Below, piece after piece: positions 44,223 through 53,157 of a stretch of DNA of 64,000 nucleotides. The first letter of the stretch is position 1; every line of letters begins with the position of its first letter. Origin of the DNA: Nitrospirota bacterium (lineage in GTDB: Bacteria; Nitrospirota; Thermodesulfovibrionia; Thermodesulfovibrionales; Dissulfurispiraceae). The notes beneath the pieces were generated by a model. That model worked only from the letters and a program-made list of their open reading frames with translations, ran no database searches and had not been told where the DNA came from. The stretch lies in NCBI GenBank assembly GCA_004321915.1, contig SCQE01000063.1, positions 1-64,000 of the forward strand, written 5' to 3'. The position numbers were made by a program, and so were the translations under genes.

Positions 44223-44816
44223 TTAAAGTGTTATCAGCCCCGAAAAACCTGTAAACGCAAGCGCTATCAATCCCGATACGATAAACGCCATCGGAAGCCC
44301 TCTGAACGGGGCCGGGATGTCCGCAAGCTCGAGCTTTTCGCGGATGCTCGCCATGATTATCAGGGCCAACGCAAAGCCAATGCCGGAGCCGAGTCCAAAG
44401 GCAAGGCTCTCTATAAAATTATAATGCTCGCCCGCATTGATGAGCGGGACAGCAAGTATAATGCAGTTTGTCGATATAAGCGCAAGGTAGATCCCGAGCT
44501 TGTAATAAAGTCCCGGGGCCACCTTCCTCATTATAGTGTCGGACGCCTGAACAAATGCGGCGATAACGCCGATAAAAACGATGATCTTCAGGAATGTTAT
44601 ATCGAGCGGGACCATAACAAAATTGAATATCACCCAGCTCAAGGCCGCGCTTATCATCATGACCGCAGTAAAGGTGACGCTCATGCCGACCGCAGTCTCC
44701 ATTTTTTTCGAAACGCCGAAGAATATGCAGAGACCGAGGAAGCGGGTGAAGACGAAGTTGTTTATCAGCGAGGCTGCGATTATCAGTTCAAATAGTTTTG
44801 TAAAATCCATTGTCAT
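44223..44816 (-). CDS. rnfA: RnfA membrane subunit
   Basis: 197 residues, six TM helices: NNFVFTRFLGLCIFFGVSKK near the N-terminus and LISTNCIILAVPLINAGEHYNF in the middle, both with a conserved Cys that holds the intramembrane [2Fe-2S] shared with RnfE. Homologous to NqrE. Part of the ion-conducting core of Rnf. Confidence 0.94.
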   Translation of the reverse strand: MTMDFTKLFELIIAASLINNFVFTRFLGLCIFFGVSKKMETAVGMSVTFTAVMMISAALSWVIFNFVMVPLDITFLKIIVFIGVIAAFVQASDTIMRKVAPGLYYKLGIYLALISTNCIILAVPLINAGEHYNFIESLAFGLGSGIGFALALIIMASIREKLELADIPAPFRGLPMAFIVSGLIALAFTGFSGLITL

Positions 44817-44830
44817 TTAATAGCCCCCCT

Positions 44831-45463
44831 TTAGTGCGATGCTGCCGGGCCTTTTTTGAAATACCGGATATCTATCCAGTTGAAAAGGGCCATCAATATG
44901 CCGACCGCAAAGAAACCGCCGGCAGGCAGGATCATTATAAGAAGCGGCTTGGCGTTAATAAGCGCGTAACCCCAGACTGAACCCTTGCCTATTAATTCGC
45001 GGAAAAAGCTGATGACCGTGAGCGCGAACAGGAAGCCAAGCCCCATGCCTATGCCGTCCGCCATAGAAGGAGCGATCTTGTTCTTGCTCGCGAACATCTC
45101 TGCGCGTGCAAGTATCGACGCGAAAGCGACTATAAGCTGGATGTAAAGCCCCATCTGCTTGTAGATGTCAGGCACAAAAGCGGCCATAGACATGTCCGCT
45201 ATGGTGACCCAGCCGGAAATAACGAGCATGAATATCGGGAGTCTGACCTTGGGATGTATGAATTTTCTCAAAACCGAGATCGTGATATTGACCATCGTCT
45301 GGACGAATAAGACCGCAACGCCCATAAGCACGCCGTTTTTCAGGTTGTTGGTGACCGCGATAGACGGGCATAAGCTAAGCGCGAGCTTGAATATGGTATT
45401 TTCTTTTATGAGGCCGTTCTTTATTAAATCGAGGTAATTAACGGTGTCCGCTGTGTTCGCCAT
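44831..45463 (-). CDS. rnfE: RnfE membrane subunit
   Basis: About 210 residues from the ATG at 45463, which has AGGAGGTG six bases upstream; it overlaps rnfG by 26 bp. Six TM helices, homologous to NqrD: LALSLCPSIAVTNNLKNGVLMG with the conserved Cys, and the lumen-side loop FASILARAEMFASKNKI. Pairs with RnfA. Confidence 0.94.
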   Translation of the reverse strand: MANTADTVNYLDLIKNGLIKENTIFKLALSLCPSIAVTNNLKNGVLMGVAVLFVQTMVNITISVLRKFIHPKVRLPIFMLVISGWVTIADMSMAAFVPDIYKQMGLYIQLIVAFASILARAEMFASKNKIAPSMADGIGMGLGFLFALTVISFFRELIGKGSVWGYALINAKPLLIMILPAGGFFAVGILMALFNWIDIRYFKKGPAASH

Positions 45464-46034
45464 TGCCGGCACCTCCTTCGGTCATCTGCTTTTTCAAAAA
45501 CTCCACGCCCTTTCTGACCGCATCGTCGCAGACTGCGCGGCTCGAAATGGTTGCGCCGGAAATCGCCTGAACAAATTCCGTGGTCTCTGTTTTCAGCACT
45601 TTCAGATGTTCTGCGTCCTTGCCTTTGAACTGGTCTTTAAAACTATCCGCCTCTATCTCATCGCCGAGGCCGGGTGTTTCAGCATGGCTCAAGATATTTA
45701 TCTTAGTGACCTTGAAATCCTTGTCAACTGCAACGAGCGTATTGATGTAGCTCGAATAGCCTTTGCCGAAGGATTGTATTACATAACCTATTACCTCATC
45801 GCCTTTTTTCGCGACAAAGTATTCGGCATGCTTTTCGTGTATGGTCCAGTCGCCCGCTTTTTCGATCTTGTCCGCTTCAGGTACAAGCTGTTTAAGCGCA
45901 GCTTCTTTTGCAATGACCGCATTTTTAAACATTATCGGAGAGGTCTTTGCGTAAACACCGGCAAGGATGAGTCCTCCTGCAAGATATACCAGCACGAGGT
46001 TTAAGGTTATTTTAAAAATATCTTTACCGGTCAT
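45438..46034 (-). CDS. rnfG: RnfG subunit, covalent FMN
   Basis: 198 residues: one N-terminal TM helix and an FMN-binding domain whose SGATISSRAV motif bears the threonine that carries phosphoester-linked FMN. Other family features are HAETPGLGDEIEADSF and FKDQFKG. It faces the outside of the membrane and transfers electrons in the complex. Confidence 0.94.
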   Translation of the reverse strand: MTGKDIFKITLNLVLVYLAGGLILAGVYAKTSPIMFKNAVIAKEAALKQLVPEADKIEKAGDWTIHEKHAEYFVAKKGDEVIGYVIQSFGKGYSSYINTLVAVDKDFKVTKINILSHAETPGLGDEIEADSFKDQFKGKDAEHLKVLKTETTEFVQAISGATISSRAVCDDAVRKGVEFLKKQMTEGGAGNGEHSGHR

Positions 46035-47041
46035 TTCTTCGCCTCCTTCTTGGCGCCGAAGACCTTGGTTTTAAAACCCCTGTCGATGAGCGGCGAGAAG
46101 CAGTTCATGATAAGAATGGCGAACATCACGCCTTCAGGATATCCGCCTTTCAACCTTATAAGCATCGTCAAAAAGCCGCAGCCCGCGCCGAAGAGAAGCT
46201 GTCCGGCCTTTACCGACGGGCAGGTGACATAATCGGTCGCCATGAAAAATGCGCCCAATAGCATACCGCCGCTCAGAAGATGCACTATCGGGTCTCCGGC
46301 GAACAACGCGCCCTTTGCGCCGAAGGCCCAAGCCATTAGCCCGGCCGTTCCCAAAAACGAAACCGGAATGTGCCATGTGATATATCCCCGATAAAAAAGA
46401 AATGCGGCGCCCAGAAGCAAAGCAATAGCGGAAGTCTCACCGATAGAGCCTGCCCTGTGGCCTGAAAGAAGCTGAAGATATAAATTAGAGCTGTCGCCGA
46501 ACAGTTCCAAAAGCTTGGCAACCCCTTCTTCTTTCAGAATGCCGAGGGGGGTGGCTGTGGTCTTTGCATCGAGCTTTATGAATGCGGCTGTCGGCTCCGC
46601 CCAGATGGTCATGAGCTTTGGGAACGATATTAAAAGAAATGCCCTTCCTATCAGCGCAGGGTTAAAAACATTGTATCCCAATCCGCCGAAAAGCTGTTTT
46701 GTAATTACTACCGCCACGGCCGAGCCGACTATCGGTATATAAAACGGGACCGTAGGCGGAAGGTTCAGCCCCAGAAGCAGCCCTGTCAAAAACGCGCTGC
46801 CGTCGCAGACAGTAATCTTTTTGGCTGTGGCTTTCTGGTACAGGTATTCTGAAAGTATCGAGGCTATTATACAGAGCGCGACATTAAAAATCGCCTTGGG
46901 TCCGAAGAAGTAGGCGCCCATTACAGCAGCCGGGACAAGCGCCGCAGACACGCTCCACATGATCCGGCTTGTGGTCTCCTCGCTCCGCACATGCGGACTT
47001 ACAGAAAGCGTCAACTGGTGGTCTTTTTTCAAATTCTCCAT
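46031..47041 (-). CDS. rnfD: RnfD membrane subunit, covalent FMN
   Basis: About 336 residues from the ATG at 47041, which has CGGAG upstream and follows the rnfC stop by 10 bp. Polytopic, NqrB-like, with the FMN-threonine motif AKTTATPLGIL. Also NPALIGRAFLLISFPK and MATDYVTCPSVKAGQLLFGAGCG (split across helices). A main ion-translocating subunit. Confidence 0.93.
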   Translation of the reverse strand: MENLKKDHQLTLSVSPHVRSEETTSRIMWSVSAALVPAAVMGAYFFGPKAIFNVALCIIASILSEYLYQKATAKKITVCDGSAFLTGLLLGLNLPPTVPFYIPIVGSAVAVVITKQLFGGLGYNVFNPALIGRAFLLISFPKLMTIWAEPTAAFIKLDAKTTATPLGILKEEGVAKLLELFGDSSNLYLQLLSGHRAGSIGETSAIALLLGAAFLFYRGYITWHIPVSFLGTAGLMAWAFGAKGALFAGDPIVHLLSGGMLLGAFFMATDYVTCPSVKAGQLLFGAGCGFLTMLIRLKGGYPEGVMFAILIMNCFSPLIDRGFKTKVFGAKKEAKK

Positions 47042-47051
47042 CAATGCTCCG

Positions 47052-48359
47052 TTAGGGTTTAACCATTGTTTTTGCAAGTCTGACAAACTGCACTATCGGC
47101 CTTTTGGACGGACAGACAAAGGTGCATGAGCCGCACTCAAAGCAGTCAAAAAGATTGTACGCCTTCGCATCCTCATAAAAGCCCTTTTCAGAATAGACGC
47201 TCAACATAGAAGGCATAAGTCCCATGGGGCATGCGTCAATGCATCTGCCGCAGCGGATGCAGGGACCGAACTCGTCGAGATGAAATGCTCCGGATTCAGG
47301 AAGTACAAGCACTCCCGAAGTCCCTTTGGTTACGGGCGTCTCTGTAGAATATACCGCAAAGCCCATCATCGGGCCGCCTGATATGACCTTTGCCGTTTCA
47401 GAGCTGTATCCGCCGCACTCTTCTATAAGTTCAGAAACGAGCGTCCCGATTTTTACAAGAAGGTTTTTGGGCTCTTTGATGCCTTCGCCGGTTACGGTAA
47501 CGACTCTTTCTATCAACGGCTTTCCGTATCTTGCGGCTTCGTAAACCGCTATGGCCGTACCTATGTTCTGCACCACAACGCCTACATCCATCGGAAGCGC
47601 CCTAGGCGGGACTTCTCTGCCGGCGCAGGCCTTTATAAGCATCTTTTCCGCGCCTTGCGGATATTTGACCTCAAGCGCGCATACCTGAATGTTCGATTCT
47701 CCTGCAACCGCGCTTTTCATTATTTCTATAGCGTCGGGTTTGTTGTTTTCGATGCCGACGAATCCTTTATTTACGCCAAGGATCTTCATCAAAACTTTCA
47801 GGCCTTCGATTATGTCCTTCGGCCTCTCTATCATCAGCCTGTAGTCGGCGGTGAGATACGGCTCGCATTCCGCACCGTTGATGATGACCACATCGATAGG
47901 CTTTTCCTTTGGCGGAGAAAGTTTTACATGGGCCGGAAACGCTGCCCCCCCCATGCCGACTATCCCTGCATCCTTGACCTTTGCCTTGAGTTCGTCGGGG
48001 GAGAGATTAATGTAATCAGGGTTGTCCTTCAATGGGGCCCATTCGTCCGTGCCTGAATTTTCTATGACAACGGAAGGCACCATCCTGCCGGTGGCAACAG
48101 GAAAATCAGCAATCGCAACGACCTTCCCTGCGACAGAAGAATGCACAGGCGATGAAACAAAGCCTTCAGGGGCGCCCACGGTTTCGCCCTTTTTAACTTT
48201 CTGCCCGATACTTACCGCAAGCTTGCAGGGCGCGCCTATGTGCTGAGACAGAGGAATGACGACCCTCTTGGGTGAACGGGCAGGCGTTATCGCCTTGCCT
48301 TTTGAAAGCTCTTTTTTATCAGGAGGATGTATTCCCCCTTTAAATGTTGCCAAGGCCAT
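47052..48359 (-). CDS. rnfC: RnfC subunit
   Basis: 435 residues. The N-terminal domain has GGIHPPDKKELSKGK and PLSQHIGAPCKLAV. The FMN/NADH-type Rossmann region has DAGIVGMGGAAFPAHVKL and NGAECEPYLTADYRL. Two C-terminal [4Fe-4S] motifs are CIRCGRCIDACPMG and CFECGSCTFVCPSK. It exchanges electrons with NAD(H). First gene of rnfCDGEAB. Confidence 0.95.
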   Translation of the reverse strand: MALATFKGGIHPPDKKELSKGKAITPARSPKRVVIPLSQHIGAPCKLAVSIGQKVKKGETVGAPEGFVSSPVHSSVAGKVVAIADFPVATGRMVPSVVIENSGTDEWAPLKDNPDYINLSPDELKAKVKDAGIVGMGGAAFPAHVKLSPPKEKPIDVVIINGAECEPYLTADYRLMIERPKDIIEGLKVLMKILGVNKGFVGIENNKPDAIEIMKSAVAGESNIQVCALEVKYPQGAEKMLIKACAGREVPPRALPMDVGVVVQNIGTAIAVYEAARYGKPLIERVVTVTGEGIKEPKNLLVKIGTLVSELIEECGGYSSETAKVISGGPMMGFAVYSTETPVTKGTSGVLVLPESGAFHLDEFGPCIRCGRCIDACPMGLMPSMLSVYSEKGFYEDAKAYNLFDCFECGSCTFVCPSKRPIVQFVRLAKTMVKP

Positions 48360-48657
48360 TCAATGCTCCTCCGGATTAGAACATAAACCTTATTAACTGC
48401 GGTTTCCGTTCAGATTTTAGTGCGGCCTTATCTTTCCCCCAAGTCCGCATCCACCAGAAAAAAGTCTTTAAGTAATAACATTACAATCTTGAAGATGTCA
48501 AGAATTCTTGATTGAAAATCCTTATAAACATATAAATATCAAAGCTTAGCGAGAGCTTTTTAAAATAAGTTTATCTTTTTTGATAATACCGAATTGCTGA
48601 AAAGAAAGATATTTCAGAAGAAACAGTCACCATCAAGCCGATTAACAAGCAGTTGGA
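48360..48657. other. Gene-free region upstream of the rnf operon
   Basis: 298 bp, AT-rich to the right. It should contain the rnf promoter (minus strand), though no convincing hexamers stand out. At 48539-48583 it contains an imperfect copy of the 3' end of the NYN nuclease gene. Nothing else recognisable. Confidence 0.5.
48539..48583. repeat. Left copy of a direct repeat: decayed 3' end of the NYN gene
   Basis: TCAAAGCTTAGCGAGAGCTT and the following about 25 bases match 52408-52452 at roughly three quarters of positions. The right copy begins exactly at the stop codon of the NYN gene. Read on the minus strand, the left copy still shows LSKK and KALAKL on either side of a frame break. Confidence 0.6.
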
Positions 48658-50436
48658 TTACTCCGTTAAAGAACCTCTTCTTATTTCCTTAAACAACTCC
48701 ATTGAGGCTGTCTTTGGCCCATCCTGTTCAAAACCCTCTATTCCAAGGCGGGTCCTTATCTGGCCCACCCTGACCCCGGTCTTAAACATCCGGTCAAAAT
48801 ATTCCCTCGCAATTTTCTCATGGATTTCTTTTCGTTGAGGCGCTCCGAAAGGATTGGCAAAATATGTATGCACAAGGCCCTTCTCATCTGTCGTGCCCTT
48901 GGCAAACCTCGCCGCGCTCCTGAAAACAGAAATGGCCTCATCTGGATTCGAAAAGAATTCTATCGCAGGAATGTCTTCATTCACCTGTTCATAGTTGTTG
49001 GCATAGAGGACCATATGCACGGGACACCCCTTCACAATATGATGATACCGAGTAATCGGCATTATGAGCCTAGCGTTTGTTTTGTCCGGATTCATGAATA
49101 TGCTCCTGTCTATTTCCTCATACGCATATCCGGCCTGCAGGTCATCAAGCCTCACAAACGCCCCTATCTCCGTGCCATATCCGACAACTGTACCATTACC
49201 GTCTATGCCTATGGATCCCATATCATCGAATATGATGACCATTTCGCAGATGTGCTCGTCTGCAAGCAGCCGCAAAGCCTCTATAGTCTCAGACTTGCCT
49301 GCGCCGCTGTCTCCGATAATTATGACATTCGCTGAAGCGCCATCTTTCAGCTTAATACAGACCATGGCCCCATGAAGGGGCAGGCGATTTCTCTTCAGCA
49401 TGGCGATATTGTGAAGGGTAAGAGTCATCTTCTTGAAATAACCGAAATAATCGACTGTTTCAGAATGTCTGACAACGCCTACAAGCATATTGCTTTCCTT
49501 GTCTTCATAAAAAACCGTGTCTCCCGGTAGGCTGCCTTTGACGCCAAAGACCAGAACAAGGTCCGGGACTTTGCCTTCAATGTCTTCATAGTCAGCTATC
49601 TCAAAGAGGTTGCACATGGAAAGCGCAAGGGATATAAAATCGTGATGGAAATAGATAAACGCGGTCAGATCTCCAACCTTGGCAGGGAAACAGTACCAGT
49701 CTTCCGCGTTCAGTGAAAGCACCTCTTTATTCAAATCCGGTATTTCTTCAAACCTACCCTTTCTCGTATTCATAACAGGGTAGAGAATGACCGGCGGTTC
49801 TATCAGAGTCAGGCGTATAAAAGGGATTTCTGTCAGGGTTGCATACAATTCAGGACAGGCCCATTCGATCTTTTCGAGGAGCATTCCCATGTTCGCCCCG
49901 GCTGGCAGCTGACGGTAAACACGAGGGTTCTTGCCTATCAGGTTCTCGCTGATACGGCGGTACACATAGAGCACAAGGCTTTTGAACTCTTCATTCGATT
50001 TAATGAATTGGGCGTGGTGAAGACTGTTCTTTGTATATTTCGAGCGCTGCGGCGCCTCAAGGTAAATAAACCGCTCGAACCTTCTCCAGAAGTTGTAGAG
50101 CTCTTCTATAAATTCAAAAAGTTTCTCTTTTTCTGAAAGTACAGGACCATATTCACTGTTCATTGAGGAGATTTCGTCAGCAGTATGGCTTGCAAGCAGC
50201 CTGAATATGTTTGCCATATAAGCAGACATCTTTACCCGTTCCACTGCGGGCAGTTTCTCCCTAAGAAAAGCAAACAGTGAATTTCCTTTTGAAGCGATCC
50301 TTTCTATAAACCGCTCTACGATCTCTGCAAAGAGATCGCTCTTGAGCAGTTTTTCAGGGGTTTCACAGTAAATGGTGGAATAGTCAAATATGACTTTCCC
50401 GCGTGTAATTGTGTATGGTCTTTTTGTTGTTTGCAT
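48658..50436 (-). CDS. PEPCK/HprK-fold P-loop protein
   Basis: 592 residues. The C-terminal half carries RLPLHGAMVCIKLKDG, the P-loop GDSGAGKSE (375-383), IIFDDMGSI (D404/D405) and MPITRYHHIVKGCPVHMVLYA. This layout is typical of phosphoenolpyruvate carboxykinase-like and HPr-kinase-like proteins. The N-terminal about 300 residues match nothing I recognise. Databases often label such proteins PEPCK. The adjacent carbonic anhydrase gene would suit a CO2-using enzyme, but activity is unproven. Confidence 0.7.
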   Translation of the reverse strand: MQTTKRPYTITRGKVIFDYSTIYCETPEKLLKSDLFAEIVERFIERIASKGNSLFAFLREKLPAVERVKMSAYMANIFRLLASHTADEISSMNSEYGPVLSEKEKLFEFIEELYNFWRRFERFIYLEAPQRSKYTKNSLHHAQFIKSNEEFKSLVLYVYRRISENLIGKNPRVYRQLPAGANMGMLLEKIEWACPELYATLTEIPFIRLTLIEPPVILYPVMNTRKGRFEEIPDLNKEVLSLNAEDWYCFPAKVGDLTAFIYFHHDFISLALSMCNLFEIADYEDIEGKVPDLVLVFGVKGSLPGDTVFYEDKESNMLVGVVRHSETVDYFGYFKKMTLTLHNIAMLKRNRLPLHGAMVCIKLKDGASANVIIIGDSGAGKSETIEALRLLADEHICEMVIIFDDMGSIGIDGNGTVVGYGTEIGAFVRLDDLQAGYAYEEIDRSIFMNPDKTNARLIMPITRYHHIVKGCPVHMVLYANNYEQVNEDIPAIEFFSNPDEAISVFRSAARFAKGTTDEKGLVHTYFANPFGAPQRKEIHEKIAREYFDRMFKTGVRVGQIRTRLGIEGFEQDGPKTASMELFKEIRRGSLTE

Positions 50437-50488
50437 GCCTTTATAATCCTCCTCGGATCACTAAAATTGTACATTGCATCACTTCTGC

Positions 50489-51113
50489 CTAATCTTTCCG
50501 ATAAATAGTCTGTTTTGTTGTCGTTCCGGAATAGACTATGACCTCGAACATCTCCTCATTGGGATTGTAGGCAGATACATCCCCTGTTTCAATTTTATAA
50601 TACCATCCGTGAAGATAAAGCCTTCCCTCGTTAAGTGTCCGGGCCACAAACGGATATGTCTGGATATTCTTCAGCTGCGCAAGAATGTTTTCTTCCTCTG
50701 CAATTCGCCGACAATATTCTGTGCCGAAACCAGAACAAACCTTTGCAACAGTTTCTTTTACAGATGATGCTATATTCAGCCAATCCCTGAGGTGCGGCAT
50801 ACCCTCTAGCTCACGCTCATCTCCACAGAGTGCCTGCAGCGCACCACAATTCGAATGGCCGCAAACAATAATATCCGTCACCTTCAGTTTCAGCACTGCA
50901 AACTCAATTGCAGATGATATTTCCAACATTCCGGACAATGAACAGATCTCCCGGTCTGCTCTGAGTCACAAGATTCGGATCAACCCGCGAGTCGGCACAG
51001 GTTATGAAGAGGACGTCAGGTTCCTGTTTTCCGGAAAGCCGCCTGAAGAACTCCTCTTCTTTCTTGAAGTATGACTCCTGAAATTTATGAATGCCTTTAT
51101 ACAGCCTTTTCAT
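50489..51113 (-). pseudogene. Beta-carbonic anhydrase broken by deletion and frameshift
   Basis: Two frames make up one beta-class enzyme. 51113 to about 50910 encodes [31 protein letters not shown] (zinc Cys, Asp/Arg dyad) and IVRNVGNI, then hits TGA. From about 50925 another frame gives [27 protein letters not shown] (His and Cys ligands) to the C-terminus. The usual GNIVPPY..GGTSAAIEF linker, some 12-14 residues, is missing at the join. All zinc ligands exist, but on separate frames. A pseudogene or an assembly error. Confidence 0.75.
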
Positions 51114-51322
51114 TCGATCAATAATTCCTGAAATGGTGCAAGATAACACTATGAAATGCAGGTAAGGACGGATGTGATTCATGAAGAAAACAACCGGCAT
51201 TTAAAATACTCCGCTTCATTGCTTTTGCATAGCACTATAGTTTACCCGGGAGGCGAATTGTAAAACACGGAGCTTATTACCTGATAGTCAAATTTAATAA
51301 TCTCTGTGGTATTCTATTTATC

Positions 51323-52234
51323 ATGGATATAAAGCTGAAACTTTTCTGCGCAGTCGCCGAAACAAGGAGCTTTTCCAAGACTTCAAGAATTGCTCACCTC
51401 AGCCAGCCGGCTGTGAGCCTTCAAATACAGGCACTTGAAGAGTTCTTCGAGACAAAGCTTTTTGACAGGACCGGCTGGGAAATAAATTTGACGCCGGCCG
51501 GTGAAATACTGTATCAGCAGGCAAAACATATCCTTGAGCATTATAACGATATTGAAAAAGACATGCGCAAGATATCCGGGGCAATCAAGGGGGGATTTAC
51601 AATCGGGGCAAGCACATCCCTCGGAAACCATGTTCTTCCCAGAGTGATTATTGCCTTCAAGAAGCAGCATCCTAAAGTAAAGATCAGCATGATGGTGGGA
51701 AACACGAAAAGGATTGAAGAACTCCTGCGGTCCGGATTTGTAGATTTCGGACTAGTAGCAGGCGAGTGCATGGGCGGAAAAATGAAGCGAGAAACAATAA
51801 TGTCTGATGAGCTTATGCTGATTGTTTCCAAGGAACATCCTTGGGCAAGAAAGAAAAATGTTTCCGTTCTGGATATTTTAAAAGAGCCCTTCATTCTCCG
51901 GGAAGAAGGTTCCGGCACCAGACAACAGATCGAGGAGTATTTTTCTGCGCATGGGATCAACATCCATGACATGCATATTGCCTTGATACTGGGCAGCACC
52001 GCTTCTATAAAGGAGGCAGTGGAGGCCGGTATAGGCGTCTCAATTGTCTCAAAATGGGCAGTACTGAGGGAGGCTGCAGACGGTCGCCTAAAGCTTCTGA
52101 CATTCAGGGAAGGCGCTATTCAGAGAGACCTCTCCCTCCTTATTCCGGTCAGAAAGCATCTTTCCCATGTCATGGAGGAATTTCTTATTTTTGCAAGAAA
52201 ATATCCCTATGACACATTCTTCAAGAAAACCTGA
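51323..52234 (+). CDS. LysR-family transcriptional regulator (CysB/CbbR-like)
   Basis: 303 residues: N-terminal winged HTH (LFCAVAETRSFSKTSRIAHLSQPAVSLQIQALEEFFETKLFDR-type motif) and a periplasmic-binding-like effector domain (GASTSLGNHVLPRVI, EEGSGTRQQIEEYF, VEAGIGVSIVSKWAV). It is divergent from the carbonic anhydrase gene with a 209-bp shared upstream region, the classic LysR arrangement. It probably regulates that gene and/or the PEPCK-like gene. Confidence 0.9.
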   Translation: MDIKLKLFCAVAETRSFSKTSRIAHLSQPAVSLQIQALEEFFETKLFDRTGWEINLTPAGEILYQQAKHILEHYNDIEKDMRKISGAIKGGFTIGASTSLGNHVLPRVIIAFKKQHPKVKISMMVGNTKRIEELLRSGFVDFGLVAGECMGGKMKRETIMSDELMLIVSKEHPWARKKNVSVLDILKEPFILREEGSGTRQQIEEYFSAHGINIHDMHIALILGSTASIKEAVEAGIGVSIVSKWAVLREAADGRLKLLTFREGAIQRDLSLLIPVRKHLSHVMEEFLIFARKYPYDTFFKKT

Positions 52235-52407
52235 TTATTTCTCCTTTAAAAAGCTTTTACCGGAGAGGACACAAAGGCATTACAATGCGTTAGATCTCAG
52301 TAGCGCCAGCAGATAAAAGACCAAGAAGCTGACTCTAAAAATTCTTTGAATTCTTCTTTGTATAGCCTTTTTCTGAGTACTCTGCTGATTACCTGTTGTT
52401 CTTAGGT

Positions 52408-52452
52408 TCAAAGCTTGGCGAGAGCTTTTTTAACCAGTTTTTCCTTTTTGGA
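52408..52452. repeat. Right copy of the direct repeat at the NYN gene 3' end
   Basis: Begins at the NYN stop codon (52408-52410) and covers its last about 14 codons. The partner copy is 48539-48583. Together they bracket the PEPCK-like, carbonic anhydrase and LysR genes. Confidence 0.6.
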
Positions 52453-52983
52453 AAGCTGGTAAGGGCTTCCTTTACGGGTGGGTATATATTCCTCATCCTC
52501 GTCTTTGAAATACGGGGCAGCATCTTCTGTGGACCTATCGGGCAAACCTTTTTTCACTGTGCCCGAAACCTTTTCATAGAAAACATCCGAAGCGATGGGG
52601 ATTGAGTTGATCTGCCAAGCATGGTTTGCTATGTCCCGGTCCGAGGTGACCACAATCCATTCTTTTCTATGCGCTGAAATAATGCGTTTTATAACGTCGT
52701 CAGCCCTCTCGCCGAGCTTTGAATATATTATTTTTACGCCGCCTCTTACGCTAACATTCTCGGCTGCGCCCCCGGTCTTATGGCCGTCAAAAACTACGGT
52801 TATATCGTGGCTGCTTTTCAGTCTGTATTCCAAGAGAAGCTCTATAAGGCCGTTGCGGGCCCTTTCCATGTCTTTGTGGAAAATACCGATGACATTGTAG
52901 CCGTCTATAATTATAGGCGCGATTGTAGCAGTCTCCCTTAAAGTTATGCCCTGTTGCACGGCCTCGCCGCTATCCGGGCCCAA
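52408..52983 (-). CDS. NYN-domain (YacP-like) ribonuclease
   Basis: 191 residues. PIN/NYN fold: PIIIDGYNVIG with the first Asp, DITVVFDGHKTGG, VKIIYSKLGERADDVIKRII and WIVVTSDRDIANHAW with the remaining acidic residues, then a basic C-terminal tail. YacP/Rae1-type NYN proteins are RNases acting at the ribosome. The start is uncertain: TTG at 52983 (overlapping the preceding small gene by 40 bp) or GTG at 52959; AGGGAG lies further in before an ATC. Confidence 0.85.
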   Translation of the reverse strand: MGPDSGEAVQQGITLRETATIAPIIIDGYNVIGIFHKDMERARNGLIELLLEYRLKSSHDITVVFDGHKTGGAAENVSVRGGVKIIYSKLGERADDVIKRIISAHRKEWIVVTSDRDIANHAWQINSIPIASDVFYEKVSGTVKKGLPDRSTEDAAPYFKDEDEEYIPTRKGSPYQLSKKEKLVKKALAKL

Positions 52984-53111
52984 GTATCTTCGTCTATCTC
53001 GTCAAGGTAATCAGAAATCCTGAATTCTCTGCCGCATGCCACGCACCGGAAGAAAACGGTTTTTCAGGTTGACGCAAAATCGAGCCTTGCGCCGCATATC
53101 CTGCATTTCAT
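52944..53111 (-). CDS. Small dual-CXXC (seleno)protein, Sec at codon 16
   Basis: A 56-codon frame with one in-frame UGA at 53064-53066. It reads MKCRICGARLDFAST, Sec16, then KTVFFRCVACGREFRISDYL and DEIDEDTWARIAARPCNRA. The two CXXC pairs (C3/C6 and C23/C26) form a zinc-ribbon-like unit, and the sequence after the UGA is clearly protein-like. A hairpin with its loop about 21 nt past the UGA could be a SECIS. I recall a database family of dual-CXXC small (seleno)proteins that fits. No Shine-Dalgarno seen. Function unknown. The alternative is a nonsense mutation. Confidence 0.72.
53025..53054 (-). promoter_or_regulatory. Candidate SECIS of the dual-CXXC gene
   Basis: mRNA sense: TTCT (+10 to +13 after the UGA) pairs with AGAA (+36 to +39). 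Inside it CCGGTGC pairs with GCATGCGG (one bulged G, one G-U), with a short GTG loop at +22. The G at the loop start and the distance agree with bacterial SECIS elements, but the loop is small. Confidence 0.4.
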
Positions 53112-53157
53112 TCCGCAAACTCTGACAAAAACATAATTTTTAATATACCATACAGCG

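Noticed and set aside
50904-51200. Sec readthrough of the TGA in the carbonic anhydrase
   Set aside because: The downstream part is in another frame and a conserved linker is missing, so this is a frameshift with deletion and not a recoding site.
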